Shown in pieces: positions 16,201-24,802 of a stretch of 64,000 bases of DNA; position 1 is the first letter of the stretch; every line of letters begins with the position of its first letter. The position numbers and the translations under genes are program-made. Under the pieces are notes generated by a model. The model saw nothing but the letters and a program-made list of their open reading frames with translations. It searched no databases and had not been told where the DNA came from. Origin of the DNA: Caulobacter sp. BP25 (lineage in GTDB: Bacteria > Pseudomonadota > Alphaproteobacteria > Caulobacterales > Caulobacteraceae); NCBI RefSeq assembly GCF_002737755.1, contig NZ_PEGH01000006.1, positions 62,001-126,000 on the forward strand, written 5' to 3'.

Positions 16201-16704
16201 TCACGGCTCAGCACCGCTCTCAATGAGCGGACGCCCGGTAGCTACAGCTAGCGCTACGCTAGTTGAGACCGGTATGGTTGCATAGGGCCGCCAGCCGTCG
16301 CAGACCACCTTGGCCACGGCCTCGTCCGGGCTCCCCACCGGTAGCGGCTGAGCTGGGCGCTGGTCGCCCGTCAGCGGACCCTCGCGGCCGCCGGCTCGGA
16401 CGCTGGAGAAGCCCGCGTGGGCGATGGTGCGGGCGTCGCAGTCGATGACCTCGTGACGCCAACCGCCCCAGAATTCCTCCGCGCCCGCCTTGAAGCCGCC
16501 CTCGGCGACCTGCAGCACGCGAAGCTTGGCCACGCGCCCGGTCCACTGGACGCCGCCCATGTCGACGAACACGGCGAAGCGGCCGACGTCGGCCAGCCGC
16601 AGCTCAAGCGGGGCGGGGGTTTGGGCCAGAGCCGGCCCCGTCCACAAACAGAAGGCCAACAGGGCGTTTCGCGCCGCGCGGAATTGGTCTAATCGGCTCG
16701 TCAT
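16201..16704 (-). CDS. secreted hypothetical protein, probable paralogue of the neighbouring secreted protein
   Basis: 167 residues from ATG at 16704. The signal peptide reads [17 protein letters not shown]. The mature part contains [26 protein letters not shown], then VIDCDARTI and KVVCDGW. The two cysteines and the aromatic WTG segment fit the same adhesin-E-like pattern as its neighbour. The start codon shares two bases with the start codon of murC on the opposite strand (CATG at 16702-16705), so one gene's leader lies inside the other. That overlap makes the exact start uncertain, but the signal peptide requires a start at or near this point. Confidence 0.65.
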   Translation of the reverse strand: MTSRLDQFRAARNALLAFCLWTGPALAQTPAPLELRLADVGRFAVFVDMGGVQWTGRVAKLRVLQVAEGGFKAGAEEFWGGWRHEVIDCDARTIAHAGFSSVRAGGREGPLTGDQRPAQPLPVGSPDEAVAKVVCDGWRPYATIPVSTSVALAVATGRPLIESGAEP

Positions 16705-18124
16705 GATCCAGCGTCGACGCCCCGTCCCCTTCGAACTCGGCCCCGTGCACTTCATCGGCATCGGCGGCATTGGCATGTCCGGCATCGCCGAGATCATGCT
16801 GCGTATCGGCTACACCGTTCAGGGCAGCGACGCCAAGGCCAGCGCCAACACCGAGCGGTTGGAAAAGCTGGGCGCGCGCATCTTCATCGGCCATGACGCC
16901 GCCCATGTCGAGGGCGCTTCGGCGATCGTCTATTCGACGGCCGTGAAGGCCGATAACCCCGAGATGGTCGCTGGCCGCGACAAGCGCCTGCCCTTGGTGC
17001 GCCGCGCCGAGATGCTGGCCGAGCTGATGCGCCTGCAGTTCTCGATCGCGGTGGGCGGCACGCACGGCAAGACCACCACGACCTCGATGGTCGCCACCCT
17101 GCTGGACGCCGGCGGCATGGACCCCACCGTCGTCAACGGCGGCATCATCAACGCCTACGGCACCAACGCCAAGGTCGGCGAGGGCGACTGGATCGTCGTC
17201 GAGGCCGATGAGAGCGACGGCTCGTTCCTGCGCCTGAAGTCGACGGTCGCCATCGTCACCAACATCGACGCCGAGCACCTGGACCACTGGGGCGACTTCG
17301 ATGCGGTCAAGAAGGGCTTCCAGGACTTCATCCAGAACATCCCGTTCTACGGCTTCGCGGCCGTCTGCACCGACCACCCGGAAGTCCAAGCCCTGACCTC
17401 GCGGATCGAGAACCGGCGTCTGGTGACCTACGGCACCAATCCGCAGGCCGAGGTTCGGGTCTCCAACATCGAGATGGGCCCGGACGGCGCCAAGTTCGAC
17501 ATCGTCATCTCGCCGCGCGACGGCGAGGTCGTGCGCTATGACGGGCTGAAGATGCCGATGGCCGGCCATCACAACGTGCTGAACGCCACCGCCGCCGTGG
17601 CCGTGGCGCGTGAGCTGGGCGTCGACGCCGAGGCGATCGCCAAGGGCCTGGCCGGCTTTGGCGGGGTCAAGCGCCGCTTCACCACCACCGGCGTCGCCAA
17701 TGGTATTCGCGTGGTCGACGACTATGGCCACCACCCGGTCGAGATCGCCGCCGTGTTGAAGGCCGCCCGCGCCGTGACCCCGAACGGCAAGGTGATCGCC
17801 GTGGTTCAGCCGCACCGCTACACCCGCCTGCGCGACCTGATGACCGAGTTCAGCTCGTGCTTCAACGACGCCGACACGGTGATCGTGGCCGATGTCTACA
17901 CCGCCGGTGAGCAGCCGATCGAAGGCGTCAATCGCGACGCCCTGGTCGAGGGCCTCAAGAAGTTCGGCCACCGCCGGGCCTTGCCGCTGGAGGCCCCCAC
18001 GGCCCTGCCGCGCCTGATCGCGGCCGAGGCGACCAGCGGTGACCTGGTCGTGCTGCTGGGCGCCGGCGACATCACCACCTGGGCCTATGCTCTGCCGGGG
18101 CAGCTTGAGGCGCTGGCGAAGTGA
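16703..18124 (+). CDS. murC: UDP-N-acetylmuramate:L-alanine ligase MurC
   Basis: MurC (473 residues) adds the first amino acid, L-Ala, to UDP-MurNAc with ATP. The frame is open further upstream, but [27 protein letters not shown] gives the normal N-terminal Rossmann motif. The ATP loop GTHGKT is at residues 119-124. [10 protein letters not shown], the [11 protein letters not shown] region and [10 protein letters not shown] are intact. It reads divergently from the secreted-protein gene whose start overlaps its own. The gene ends just before a large palindromic repeat. Confidence 0.96.
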   Translation: MIQRRRPVPFELGPVHFIGIGGIGMSGIAEIMLRIGYTVQGSDAKASANTERLEKLGARIFIGHDAAHVEGASAIVYSTAVKADNPEMVAGRDKRLPLVRRAEMLAELMRLQFSIAVGGTHGKTTTTSMVATLLDAGGMDPTVVNGGIINAYGTNAKVGEGDWIVVEADESDGSFLRLKSTVAIVTNIDAEHLDHWGDFDAVKKGFQDFIQNIPFYGFAAVCTDHPEVQALTSRIENRRLVTYGTNPQAEVRVSNIEMGPDGAKFDIVISPRDGEVVRYDGLKMPMAGHHNVLNATAAVAVARELGVDAEAIAKGLAGFGGVKRRFTTTGVANGIRVVDDYGHHPVEIAAVLKAARAVTPNGKVIAVVQPHRYTRLRDLMTEFSSCFNDADTVIVADVYTAGEQPIEGVNRDALVEGLKKFGHRRALPLEAPTALPRLIAAEATSGDLVVLLGAGDITTWAYALPGQLEALAK

Positions 18125-18141
18125 AGCGCCCCTCGGTCCCT

Positions 18142-18264
18142 CCCTTCTCCCCTTGCGGGAGAAGGTGGCCGCGCAGCGGCCGGATGAGGGGTCGTTTGGC
18201 GACGCCGAGAAACCCCTCATCCGTCAGCTTGAGGCTGACACCTTCTCCCGCAAGGGGAGAAGGG
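18142..18264. repeat. nested palindromic repeat (family B) between murC and murB
   Basis: The outer arms at 18142-18167 and 18239-18264 are 26-base perfect inverted copies containing CTTCTCCCCTTGCGGGAGAA. Inner arms CGGATGAGGGG (18181-18191) and CCCCTCATCCG (18213-18223) are also perfect. The whole could fold into one long hairpin in mRNA. The right arm ends in AGGGGAG, which is eight bases before the murB ATG and serves as its ribosome binding site. Confidence 0.9.
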
Positions 18265-18275
18265 GAGACGTATTG

Positions 18276-19181
18276 ATGACCTGGAAAACCCGACTCCCGA
18301 CCGTCCGTGGCAAGCTGCTGATCGACGAGCCGCTGGCGCCGTTCACCTGGTTCCGGGTCGGCGGTCCGGCCGACGTGGTGTTCCTGCCCGCCGACGAGCA
18401 GGACCTGTCGGACTTTCTGAAGGCCCTGGATCCGGCCGTGCCGGTCATGGCGATCGGGGTCGGCAGCAACCTTCTGGTCCGCGACGGCGGCGTCGAGGGC
18501 GTGATCATTCGCCTTGGCAAGGGCTTCAACACGGTCGAGGCGCTGGGCGACAACCGCATCAGATCTGGCAGCGCCGTTCCCGACGCCATCCTGGCCCGCA
18601 AGGCGGCCGAGGCGGGCATCGCGGGCCTTGAGTTCTATGTCGGCGTGCCCGGCACGATCGGCGGCGCGGTGATCATGAACGCCGGCTGCTACGGCTCCGA
18701 GACGGTCAATGTGGTCAAGTCGGTCCGCGTGATGGACCGCGCGGGCGTGGTGCGCGAGCTCTCGGTCGAGGATCTGCACTACACCTACCGCCACAGCGCC
18801 CTGCAGGACGGCGAGACCGTGATCGTGCTGGACGCCGTGTTCGAGGGGACCGCCGACGAGCCCGAGGCGATCAAGGAACGGATGGCGCAGATCACCGCCC
18901 GCCGCGAGACCACCCAGCCGATCCGCGAAAAGACCGGCGGCTCGACCTTCAAGAACCCGCCGGGCCATTCGTCGTGGAAGCTGGTCGACGAGGCCGGCTG
19001 GCGCGGGAAGCCGTTTGGCGGGGCGATGTTTTCGCCGCTGCACAGCAACTTCCTGATCAACACCGGCGAGGCGACGGCCGCCGACCTGGAGGGTCTCGGC
19101 GAGACCGTCCGCGCCGACGTGAAGACCAAGACCGGGGTCCAGCTGGACTGGGAAATCAAGCGGATCGGACGGGCGGGGTAG
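18276..19181 (+). CDS. murB: UDP-N-acetylenolpyruvoylglucosamine reductase MurB
   Basis: This 301-residue FAD enzyme reduces UDP-GlcNAc-enolpyruvate to UDP-MurNAc with NADPH. The N-terminus has the FAD-binding [15 protein letters not shown] and [11 protein letters not shown]. The central [20 protein letters not shown] includes the catalytic serine region. [21 protein letters not shown] and the C-terminal [12 protein letters not shown] place it in the type with the YG loop reduced. The ATG at 18276 is used; a TTG directly before it is also possible. Its Shine-Dalgarno sequence belongs to the repeat upstream. Confidence 0.95.
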   Translation: MTWKTRLPTVRGKLLIDEPLAPFTWFRVGGPADVVFLPADEQDLSDFLKALDPAVPVMAIGVGSNLLVRDGGVEGVIIRLGKGFNTVEALGDNRIRSGSAVPDAILARKAAEAGIAGLEFYVGVPGTIGGAVIMNAGCYGSETVNVVKSVRVMDRAGVVRELSVEDLHYTYRHSALQDGETVIVLDAVFEGTADEPEAIKERMAQITARRETTQPIREKTGGSTFKNPPGHSSWKLVDEAGWRGKPFGGAMFSPLHSNFLINTGEATAADLEGLGETVRADVKTKTGVQLDWEIKRIGRAG

Positions 19182-19193
19182 GGGTGGCTTTCA

Positions 19194-19315
19194 GATCCTC
19201 CCCCGCGATGCGGGGGAGGTGGCCCAGAGGGCCGGAGGGGGCTAGCTCGGCCGATCCCCAGTTCGCCCCCTCCGTCGGCTCCGCCGACACCTCCCCCGTG
19301 TCACGGGGGAGGATC
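19194..19315. repeat. palindromic repeat (family C) after murB
   Basis: Outer arms GATCCTCCCCCG (19194-19205) and CGGGGGAGGATC (19304-19315) are inverted copies. Each is part of a smaller hairpin of the type CTCCCCCG-N-CGGGGGAG. Between them is CGGAGGGGGC and its complement. The same parts recur at 21273-21400. Confidence 0.85.
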
Positions 19316-19381
19316 TTTAGGAGCGTCCGCACCGCTGAACGCTCGTAGTTGGCGAAATCGAATCCAGCAAAATCAAACACT

Positions 19382-19868
19382 TCTCACTTTTACACGCCGC
19401 TGGATCATCCGCGTTGAAACCCCCTCCATACTGATCTCACCCGATGGCTTGGAAGGGACGTCCGGCCGGCGATCGTGACGGCTGTCGGGGGTGGTCGAGC
19501 GGGACTTTAGGTTCGGGCTGAAATCGCCCGGACGGTCCGGGGACCGGGTCGCCAGCCCGGCCCGCCCGCCGGGGGCCTCTTTCGGAAGCGGGTTAAAACC
19601 CCGCGCGTCGAAGGCTCACCGGATAACGACTGCGCGGAGCGCTCTGGCTTCGTCGAAACGGTAACAACTCTATCCTCATCCGGACGAATGTCCGGGCGCT
19701 CCGCATCCCCTTTCATCCCTTCAGCGGCTGGCCGCGTGAAGCGGCGAAGTCGTGCGTCTGCCTTGTTTCTGGTCGCGTCGCCGCTTTCGCGCCCGCCGTT
19801 CCATTGCTGACTCCCCGTGGCGCGAACGGGTGCTATGACTGCCGCGCCATTGGGGAGAGTCCTTGCTC
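19382..19868 (+). other. gene-free region with clustered hairpins, candidate structured RNA
   Basis: No convincing coding frame occupies these 487 bases. Several perfect stems lie close together: CGGGC/GCCCG (19514-19530), CGGTCC/GGACCG (19533-19546), CCGGG/CCCGG (19544-19560), and a compound structure in which GCGGAGCGC (19634-19642) pairs with GCGCTCCGC (19696-19704) around the hairpin CCGGAC-GAAT-GTCCGG (19680-19695). The last two stems are adjacent and could stack. No tail of T residues follows, and I do not recognise a known riboswitch or RNA family. The last 20 bases contain GGGGAGAG, the ribosome binding site of the peptidase gene. Confidence 0.4.
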
Positions 19869-21263
19869 ATGTACCGTCGCTTACTGGCCGCCTCGGCCGT
19901 TTTCGCCCTGCTTTCGGGCGCCGCCCACGCTCAAGACGTCCGCATCGCCGAGGCGCTGCGCGACAAGGCGCTGCTGGATCGCACCGCCTGGGACATCACC
20001 GAGGATCTGACGACCAGCATCGGTCCGCGCGTCGTCGGCTCGCCAGCCATGGAGCGGGCCAAGGACTGGGCCGTCGCCAAGTTCAAGGCTCTGGGCTTCA
20101 CCAACATCAAGGTCGAGGAATTCGCCAAGCCGTCCTGGACGCGCGGCGAGGAGAGCGCCCAGCTGGTCGCCCCCTATCCGATGAAGCTGGACATCGTGGG
20201 CCTGGGCCGCACCGTGCCGACCCCGGCCGCCGGGATCGAGGCCGAGGTTGCCTTGTTCCGCACCTATGCCGAGATGATCGCCGCCCCCGAGGGCGCGCTG
20301 AAGGGCAAGATCGTCGTCATCACCCAGCCGATGGTCAAGGCTCAGGACGGTTCGGGCTACGGCGTCGCCGGGATCTCGCGCCGCGCCGGTCCGGTCGAGG
20401 CCGCCAAGCGCGGGGCCGTGGCCCTGCTGATCCGCTCGGTCTCGACCTCGGACTCGACCGTTCCCCACACCGGCATGACCGCCTTCGGCGACCAGGTCGT
20501 CACCATTCCGGCCGCCGCCATGGGCGTGCCCGAGGCTGAGCAGCTGGAGCGCCTGGCCAAGAAGGGCCCGCTGCGCATCAAGCTGAAGCTGGCCTCGACC
20601 ACCGATCCGAACGACGTGGCCTGGAACATCTCGGGCGACATCAAGGGCACGGAAAAGCCTGACGAGGTGATCGTCATCGGCGGGCACCTGGACAGCTGGG
20701 ACGTCGGCACGGGCGCGCTGGACGACGCCACGGGCATCGGCATCACCACGGCCGCCGCCAAGTTGATCGGCGAGCTGCCCAAGCGTCCCAAGCGCACCAT
20801 CCGCGTCGTGATGTGGGGCTCGGAGGAAAGCGGCGGCTCGTCGGAAGCCTACATCGCCGCCCACAAGGACGAGGTGTCCAAGATCGTCCTGGCCGGCGAA
20901 AGCGACAGCGGCGCCGATCGCATCTACGCCCTGAACCTGCCGGCCGGCGCGCTGAGCCACCCGTTGGCCACGACCGCCGCGAACGTGCTCGCGCCGCTGA
21001 AGATCTATGTGAGCCGCCAGCCCGCCACCCACGGCGGCGCCGATATCGAGGGCCTGGAGCAGGCTGGCGTCCCGTCCTTTGCGCTGAAGCAGGACGCCAG
21101 CCGCTACTTCGACTACCACCACACGGCCGACGACACTCTGAACAAGGTCGATCCGCTGCAACTGGCCCAGAACGTCGCCGCCTGGACCAGCTTGATCTAT
21201 CTGGTCGCCGACAGCGACATCGACTTCCGCGCGCTGAAGCCGGCGGCCCCGGCGGCGCACTAG
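19869..21263 (+). CDS. secreted M28-family zinc aminopeptidase with PA domain
   Basis: A 464-residue exported peptidase. The signal peptide is MYRRLLAASAVFALLSGAAHA. A PA-type insert (about residues 130-250) precedes the M28 core. Zinc-ligand motifs of the family are visible: GGHLDSWD, DDATG, WGSEESGG, GESDSG and the C-terminal YHHTADD. It probably removes N-terminal residues from peptides in the periplasm or outside the cell. A TTG six bases upstream is possible, but the ATG at 19869 has GGGGAGAG at the better spacing of nine bases. It sits between murB and ddl, a position not usual for dcw clusters. Substrate is unknown. Confidence 0.9.
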   Translation: MYRRLLAASAVFALLSGAAHAQDVRIAEALRDKALLDRTAWDITEDLTTSIGPRVVGSPAMERAKDWAVAKFKALGFTNIKVEEFAKPSWTRGEESAQLVAPYPMKLDIVGLGRTVPTPAAGIEAEVALFRTYAEMIAAPEGALKGKIVVITQPMVKAQDGSGYGVAGISRRAGPVEAAKRGAVALLIRSVSTSDSTVPHTGMTAFGDQVVTIPAAAMGVPEAEQLERLAKKGPLRIKLKLASTTDPNDVAWNISGDIKGTEKPDEVIVIGGHLDSWDVGTGALDDATGIGITTAAAKLIGELPKRPKRTIRVVMWGSEESGGSSEAYIAAHKDEVSKIVLAGESDSGADRIYALNLPAGALSHPLATTAANVLAPLKIYVSRQPATHGGADIEGLEQAGVPSFALKQDASRYFDYHHTADDTLNKVDPLQLAQNVAAWTSLIYLVADSDIDFRALKPAAPAAH

Positions 21264-21272
21264 GCGGTTGAG

Positions 21273-21400
21273 AGCGCCCCCTCCGTCTCGTCGCTTTGCG
21301 CCCATCCTCCCCCGCGAGCGGGGGAGGATGGGCGGTATCCTCCTCACCCGTGAAACGGGGGAGGTGGCGCGATGCGAAGCTTCGCGACGGAGGGGGCGCT
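21273..21400. repeat. palindromic repeat (family C) between the peptidase and ddl
   Basis: Perfect 15-base outer arms AGCGCCCCCTCCGTC (21273-21287) and GACGGAGGGGGCGCT (21386-21400) enclose two inner hairpins built from CCTCCCCCG and CGGGGGAGG. It shares modules with the element at 19194-19315. Confidence 0.88.
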
Positions 21401-21482
21401 TGCGCGTCTAGCGGTTGGCAGGCGCGTCCGGGCTGACTAGGAGTGGCTGAACGCTACAGCCTTCCAAAGAGTCTCCCGCCAA

Positions 21483-23318
21483 ATGACCCAGCAGCCTCTC
21501 TCTGGCCGCCACATCGCCGTCCTGCTGGGCGGTCCCTCGTCGGAACGCAAGGTCAGCCTGGTCTCCGGCGCCGAATGCGCCGACGCGCTGGAGCGGCTGG
21601 GGGCCAAGGTCACGCGGATCGACGCGGGCCCCGACATCGCCCAGGTGCTGACGGCGGCCAAGCCCGACCTCGTCTTCAACGCCCTGCATGGCGAATGGGG
21701 CGAGGATGGCTGTGTCCAGGGCGTGCTGGAAACCCTGAAGCTGCCCTATACCCACTCCGGCGTCCTGGCCTCGGCCCTGGCGATGGACAAGGCCAAGGCC
21801 AAGGCCGTGCTGGCGGCGGCCGGGGTCACGGTGCCCGGCGGGGGCCTCTTCAACCGTCACGACGTGGCCCGCGACCACGTCCTGCCGCCGCCCTATGTGG
21901 TCAAGCCGAACGCCGAGGGCTCCTCGGTCGGCGTGTTCATCGTCAAGGAAGGCGCCAACCGTCCGCCCGAGGAGGTCGGCGCGCCGTCGTGGACCTTCGG
22001 CGAGGAGGTCATGGTCGAGCCGTACATCCGCGGCCTGGAGCTGGCGGTCGCCGTGATGGGTGAGGCGAATGGTCCCAGGGCGCTGGCGGTCACCGATATT
22101 CGTGCATCCACAGGTTTTTATGACTACGAGGCCAAGTACTCCGAAGGGGGCTCGATCCACGTCCTGCCGGCCCCAATCCCTGATGGCGTAAGGGATCGCG
22201 CTATGCGGATGGCCGAATTGGCCCATACTGCTCTTGGTTGCCGAAGTGTGACCCGGTCCGATCTTCGTTATGACGACATTAACGACATTCTGGTCCTTCT
22301 AGAGGTCAATACGCAGCCCGGCATGACTCCGACCTCGCTCGCCCCCGAGCAGGCCGCCCACGTCGGGATTCCGTTTGATCATTTGGTTCTATGGATCGTG
22401 GAGGACGCTTATGCCCGCCGTAACGCGGGGGGACCGCCTAAGCCTAGGCGACCCCGGGCCGAAGCGCCCGTAAGTCCGAGCAAAGGCCGGGCCGCGCCGC
22501 GAGGCGCGCAGCCAGCCGCCAAGTTGCACGCCGCTAAGGGCGTGGGCCTGTCGCCCACGGTCGCCCTCAGCGTCGCGGGTGCGGCTCTGGGCCTTGGACT
22601 GGTGGTGATGTTGGCCACAGGGCACCGCGCCGAGCGTATCGGCGCGGCGATGGCCCATAGCGTCGACGGCGCGTTCGCGTCTGCTGGGTTCAAGCTGAAG
22701 ACTGTCCATATCCGGGGCGCTTCGGCGACCGCCCAGGCCGACATCCTGAAGGCCTCGGGCCTGTACCTTGACCAGCCGACGCTGGGCATGGACCTGGCGG
22801 GCGTCCGCCAGCGCGTGCAGGGCGTGGGCTGGGTCAAGGACGTTCAGGTCGTGCGGATGCTGCCCGACACCGTGCTGATCTCCGTCCAGGAGCGGCCGGC
22901 TCTGGCGGTCTGGCAGAACCAAGGCCGGATGAAGGTGATCGACGCCGAGGGGCGGGTGATCAACGAGGCTGATCCAGCGCGTTTCCCGCAGCTGCCGCTG
23001 GTGGTGGGGCAGGGCGCTGACCAGGCCGCAGGTCTGATCCTGCCGGCGGTGGCCTCGCGTCCCCGCCTGCGCGATCGGCTGGAAGCGCTGGTGCGGGTGG
23101 ACGACCGCCGCTGGGATCTTCGTTTGAAGGATGGGTCGCTTATTCAGCTTCCCGCTATTGACGAAGAATCCGCGTTGATTCAATTGGATCAGCTCGATCA
23201 GCGGCAGAGAATCCTGGACATGGGTTTCGCGCGGATCGATCTGCGCGACCCCGAAATGGTGGCTGTGAGACCTCGCGACGCGGCGCTGCCTGGGCAGCCC
23301 GCGGCGAATGGGGCGTAA
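21483..23318 (+). CDS. ddl: D-Ala-D-Ala ligase (Ddl) in one continuous frame with FtsQ
   Basis: As sequenced, one 611-residue frame encodes Ddl (about residues 1-312) joined to FtsQ. The Ddl part has the ATP-grasp layout: [49 protein letters not shown] and the magnesium-binding [13 protein letters not shown]. It makes the D-Ala-D-Ala used by MurF. The join follows a run of six G at 22426-22431. With seven G, ddl would end ARRNAGGTA-stop and a separate ftsQ would start at the ATG at 22411 as [15 protein letters not shown]. Since separate ddl and ftsQ is the rule in alphaproteobacteria, the fusion is either a sequencing error or a real single-base deletion. A second G-run frameshift at 37698 favours error. 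Confidence 0.9.
   Translation: MTQQPLSGRHIAVLLGGPSSERKVSLVSGAECADALERLGAKVTRIDAGPDIAQVLTAAKPDLVFNALHGEWGEDGCVQGVLETLKLPYTHSGVLASALAMDKAKAKAVLAAAGVTVPGGGLFNRHDVARDHVLPPPYVVKPNAEGSSVGVFIVKEGANRPPEEVGAPSWTFGEEVMVEPYIRGLELAVAVMGEANGPRALAVTDIRASTGFYDYEAKYSEGGSIHVLPAPIPDGVRDRAMRMAELAHTALGCRSVTRSDLRYDDINDILVLLEVNTQPGMTPTSLAPEQAAHVGIPFDHLVLWIVEDAYARRNAGGPPKPRRPRAEAPVSPSKGRAAPRGAQPAAKLHAAKGVGLSPTVALSVAGAALGLGLVVMLATGHRAERIGAAMAHSVDGAFASAGFKLKTVHIRGASATAQADILKASGLYLDQPTLGMDLAGVRQRVQGVGWVKDVQVVRMLPDTVLISVQERPALAVWQNQGRMKVIDAEGRVINEADPARFPQLPLVVGQGADQAAGLILPAVASRPRLRDRLEALVRVDDRRWDLRLKDGSLIQLPAIDEESALIQLDQLDQRQRILDMGFARIDLRDPEMVAVRPRDAALPGQPAANGA
22411..23318 (+). CDS. ftsQ: cell division protein FtsQ (frame shared with ddl in this sequence)
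   Basis: The C-terminal 300 residues of the fused frame are FtsQ: a basic proline-rich cytoplasmic tail ([19 protein letters not shown]), one membrane segment ([21 protein letters not shown]), a POTRA domain ([25 protein letters not shown]) and the FtsQ beta domain. FtsQ anchors FtsL/FtsB and recruits the later divisome. An ATG at 22411 lies in the +1 frame and would be its start if the G-run at 22426-22431 had one more base. The 3' end contains three GANTC sites within 48 bases (23166-23213), just upstream of ftsA. Confidence 0.88.
23166..23213. promoter_or_regulatory. cluster of three GANTC (CcrM) sites upstream of ftsA
   Basis: GAATC (23166-23170), GATTC (23177-23181) and GAATC (23209-23213) lie in the last 150 bases of ftsQ, 136 bases before the ftsA start. 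GANTC is strongly under-represented in Caulobacter genomes, so three in 48 bases is notable and suggests methylation-linked control of ftsA. Confidence 0.5.
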
Positions 23319-23348
23319 TGGACTTGATGGGCTAAGGTGACGATAGCG

Positions 23349-24674
23349 ATGTCGCGAATGGAGGACCGGAAACAGGCTCGCGAGGGCCTGAAGGCGACGC
23401 TTGTGCGCCAGCCCGCCATCGCGGCCGTCGACCTGGGCGCGTCCAAGGTGACGTGCTTCATCATGAAGCCCGACGGCATCCACCGCGAGAACCGCACCCT
23501 GACGACCTCGGGTGTCGGCTATGTCCAGTCGCGCGGCGTGCGCGGCGGCGCGATCGTCAATCTGGACGAAGCCGCCCAGGCCATCGCTCAGGCCGTCGAG
23601 CGCGCCGAGACCGTGGCTGGCGTCAACGTCCAGGGCGTCAGCGTGTGCACCGCCGGCGGTCAGCTGGCCAGCCACCGCGTCCACGCCCAGGTCTCGCTGG
23701 GCGCCCGTCCGATTTCGGACGGCGACCTGTCGCGCGCCATCGCCTCGGCCCTGGCCCAGGTCCGCATTCCCGGCCGCAAGCCCATCCATCTGCTGCCGAT
23801 CGCCTGGTCGGTCGACGGTCAGCGCGGCATCCGCGACCCGCGCGCCATGTTCGGCCGCTCGCTGGGGCTGGAACTGCTGGTCGTCTCGGTCAACGAGAAT
23901 ATCTTCCACACGCTGGCCCACTGCGTCGAACGCGCTCACCTGAGCTTCGAGGGCGTCGTCGCCGCGCCGTTCGCCTCGGCCCTGGCGGCCCTGGAAGAGG
24001 ACGAGATGGACCTGGGCGCGGTCTGCATCGACATGGGCGGCGGCTCGACCTCGGTGGCCGTGTTCAACAACGGCGCCCTCTGCCACGTCGACAGCCTGGC
24101 CGTCGGCGGGGGGCACGTGACCCAAGACATCGCGCGCGGCCTGCAGACCTCGGTCGTGGGCGCCGAGCGCATCAAGACCCTGCACGGCAGCGCCATCGCC
24201 TCGGCCAACGAGGACCGCGAGATGATCGAGGCGCCGCCGCGCGGCGACGATCCGGGCGCGGGTCCGGTGATTGCCCCGCGCTCCCTGCTGAAGGGCATCA
24301 TCCAGCCGCGGGTCGAAGAGACCCTCGAACTGCTGCGCGAGCGCCTGAAGGCTTCCGGCGCGCCGGTGGAGCCGGGCGCGGGCATCGTGCTCACAGGCGG
24401 CGCCAGCCAGCTGGCCGGCGTGCGCGAAGTGGCTGTGCGGGTGTTCGACCGTCCCGTGCGCCTGGGTCGTCCACGTAGGGTTCCTCATTTGGCCGACGCC
24501 GCTTCGGGCCCGGCCTTCTGCGCGGCCGCTGGCACCCTCCATCGCACCGCCTTCGGCCCGCGCGAGGCGGTGTCGTCAAAGGCCCTGGCCGGTGGCGTCG
24601 CCCGCAAGCGTCCGCTGGATCCGAACGCCAGCCCCATCTCGCGCGCGGCTGCCTGGCTGCGCGACAACCTTTAG
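23349..24674 (+). CDS. ftsA: cell division protein FtsA
   Basis: This 441-residue actin-like ATPase tethers FtsZ filaments to the membrane. The phosphate-1 motif AAVDLGASKVTCFI is near residue 27; CIDMGGGSTSVAVF and VLTGGASQLAG are the phosphate-2 and adenosine motifs. The FtsA-specific 1C domain (about residues 105-190) is present. The C-terminal SRAAAWLRDNL is the amphipathic membrane-targeting helix. The ATG at 23349 is preferred because AAGGTG lies nine bases upstream. A GTG at 23337 is in frame but lacks a site. A terminator follows, so ftsZ depends mainly on its own promoter. Confidence 0.95.
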   Translation: MSRMEDRKQAREGLKATLVRQPAIAAVDLGASKVTCFIMKPDGIHRENRTLTTSGVGYVQSRGVRGGAIVNLDEAAQAIAQAVERAETVAGVNVQGVSVCTAGGQLASHRVHAQVSLGARPISDGDLSRAIASALAQVRIPGRKPIHLLPIAWSVDGQRGIRDPRAMFGRSLGLELLVVSVNENIFHTLAHCVERAHLSFEGVVAAPFASALAALEEDEMDLGAVCIDMGGGSTSVAVFNNGALCHVDSLAVGGGHVTQDIARGLQTSVVGAERIKTLHGSAIASANEDREMIEAPPRGDDPGAGPVIAPRSLLKGIIQPRVEETLELLRERLKASGAPVEPGAGIVLTGGASQLAGVREVAVRVFDRPVRLGRPRRVPHLADAASGPAFCAAAGTLHRTAFGPREAVSSKALAGGVARKRPLDPNASPISRAAAWLRDNL

Positions 24675-24733
24675 GCCGAGCGGCCGGCACGGCCTTCAAA
24701 CCTTAAGCGTGATTAACTCTACTGTTTAACTTT

Positions 24734-24769
24734 AAAGGCCCCTTCGAGCATCTCGTACGGGCCTTTTTT
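24734..24769 (+). terminator. rho-independent terminator after ftsA
   Basis: AAAGGCCC (24734-24741) pairs with GGGCCTTT (24759-24766) across a 17-base loop that itself contains CGAGCATCTCG. Six T residues follow (24764-24769). It separates the ftsQA message from ftsZ. Confidence 0.8.
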
Positions 24770-24802
24770 GCTACTCGAAGCGTGGCTATTCGTCAGAATA
24801 GA

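Noticed and set aside
19507..19716. Possible 69-residue minus-strand gene in the gap before the peptidase
   Set aside because: Composition is Arg/Pro rich with no signal, helix pattern or ribosome site, and it overlaps the clustered hairpins. Treated as noncoding.
19382..19868. tmRNA, RNase P RNA or SRP RNA in the gene-free region
   Set aside because: None of the conserved cores (tag-coding stretch, GAGGAAAGTCC, GGUCAGG-type loop) is present.
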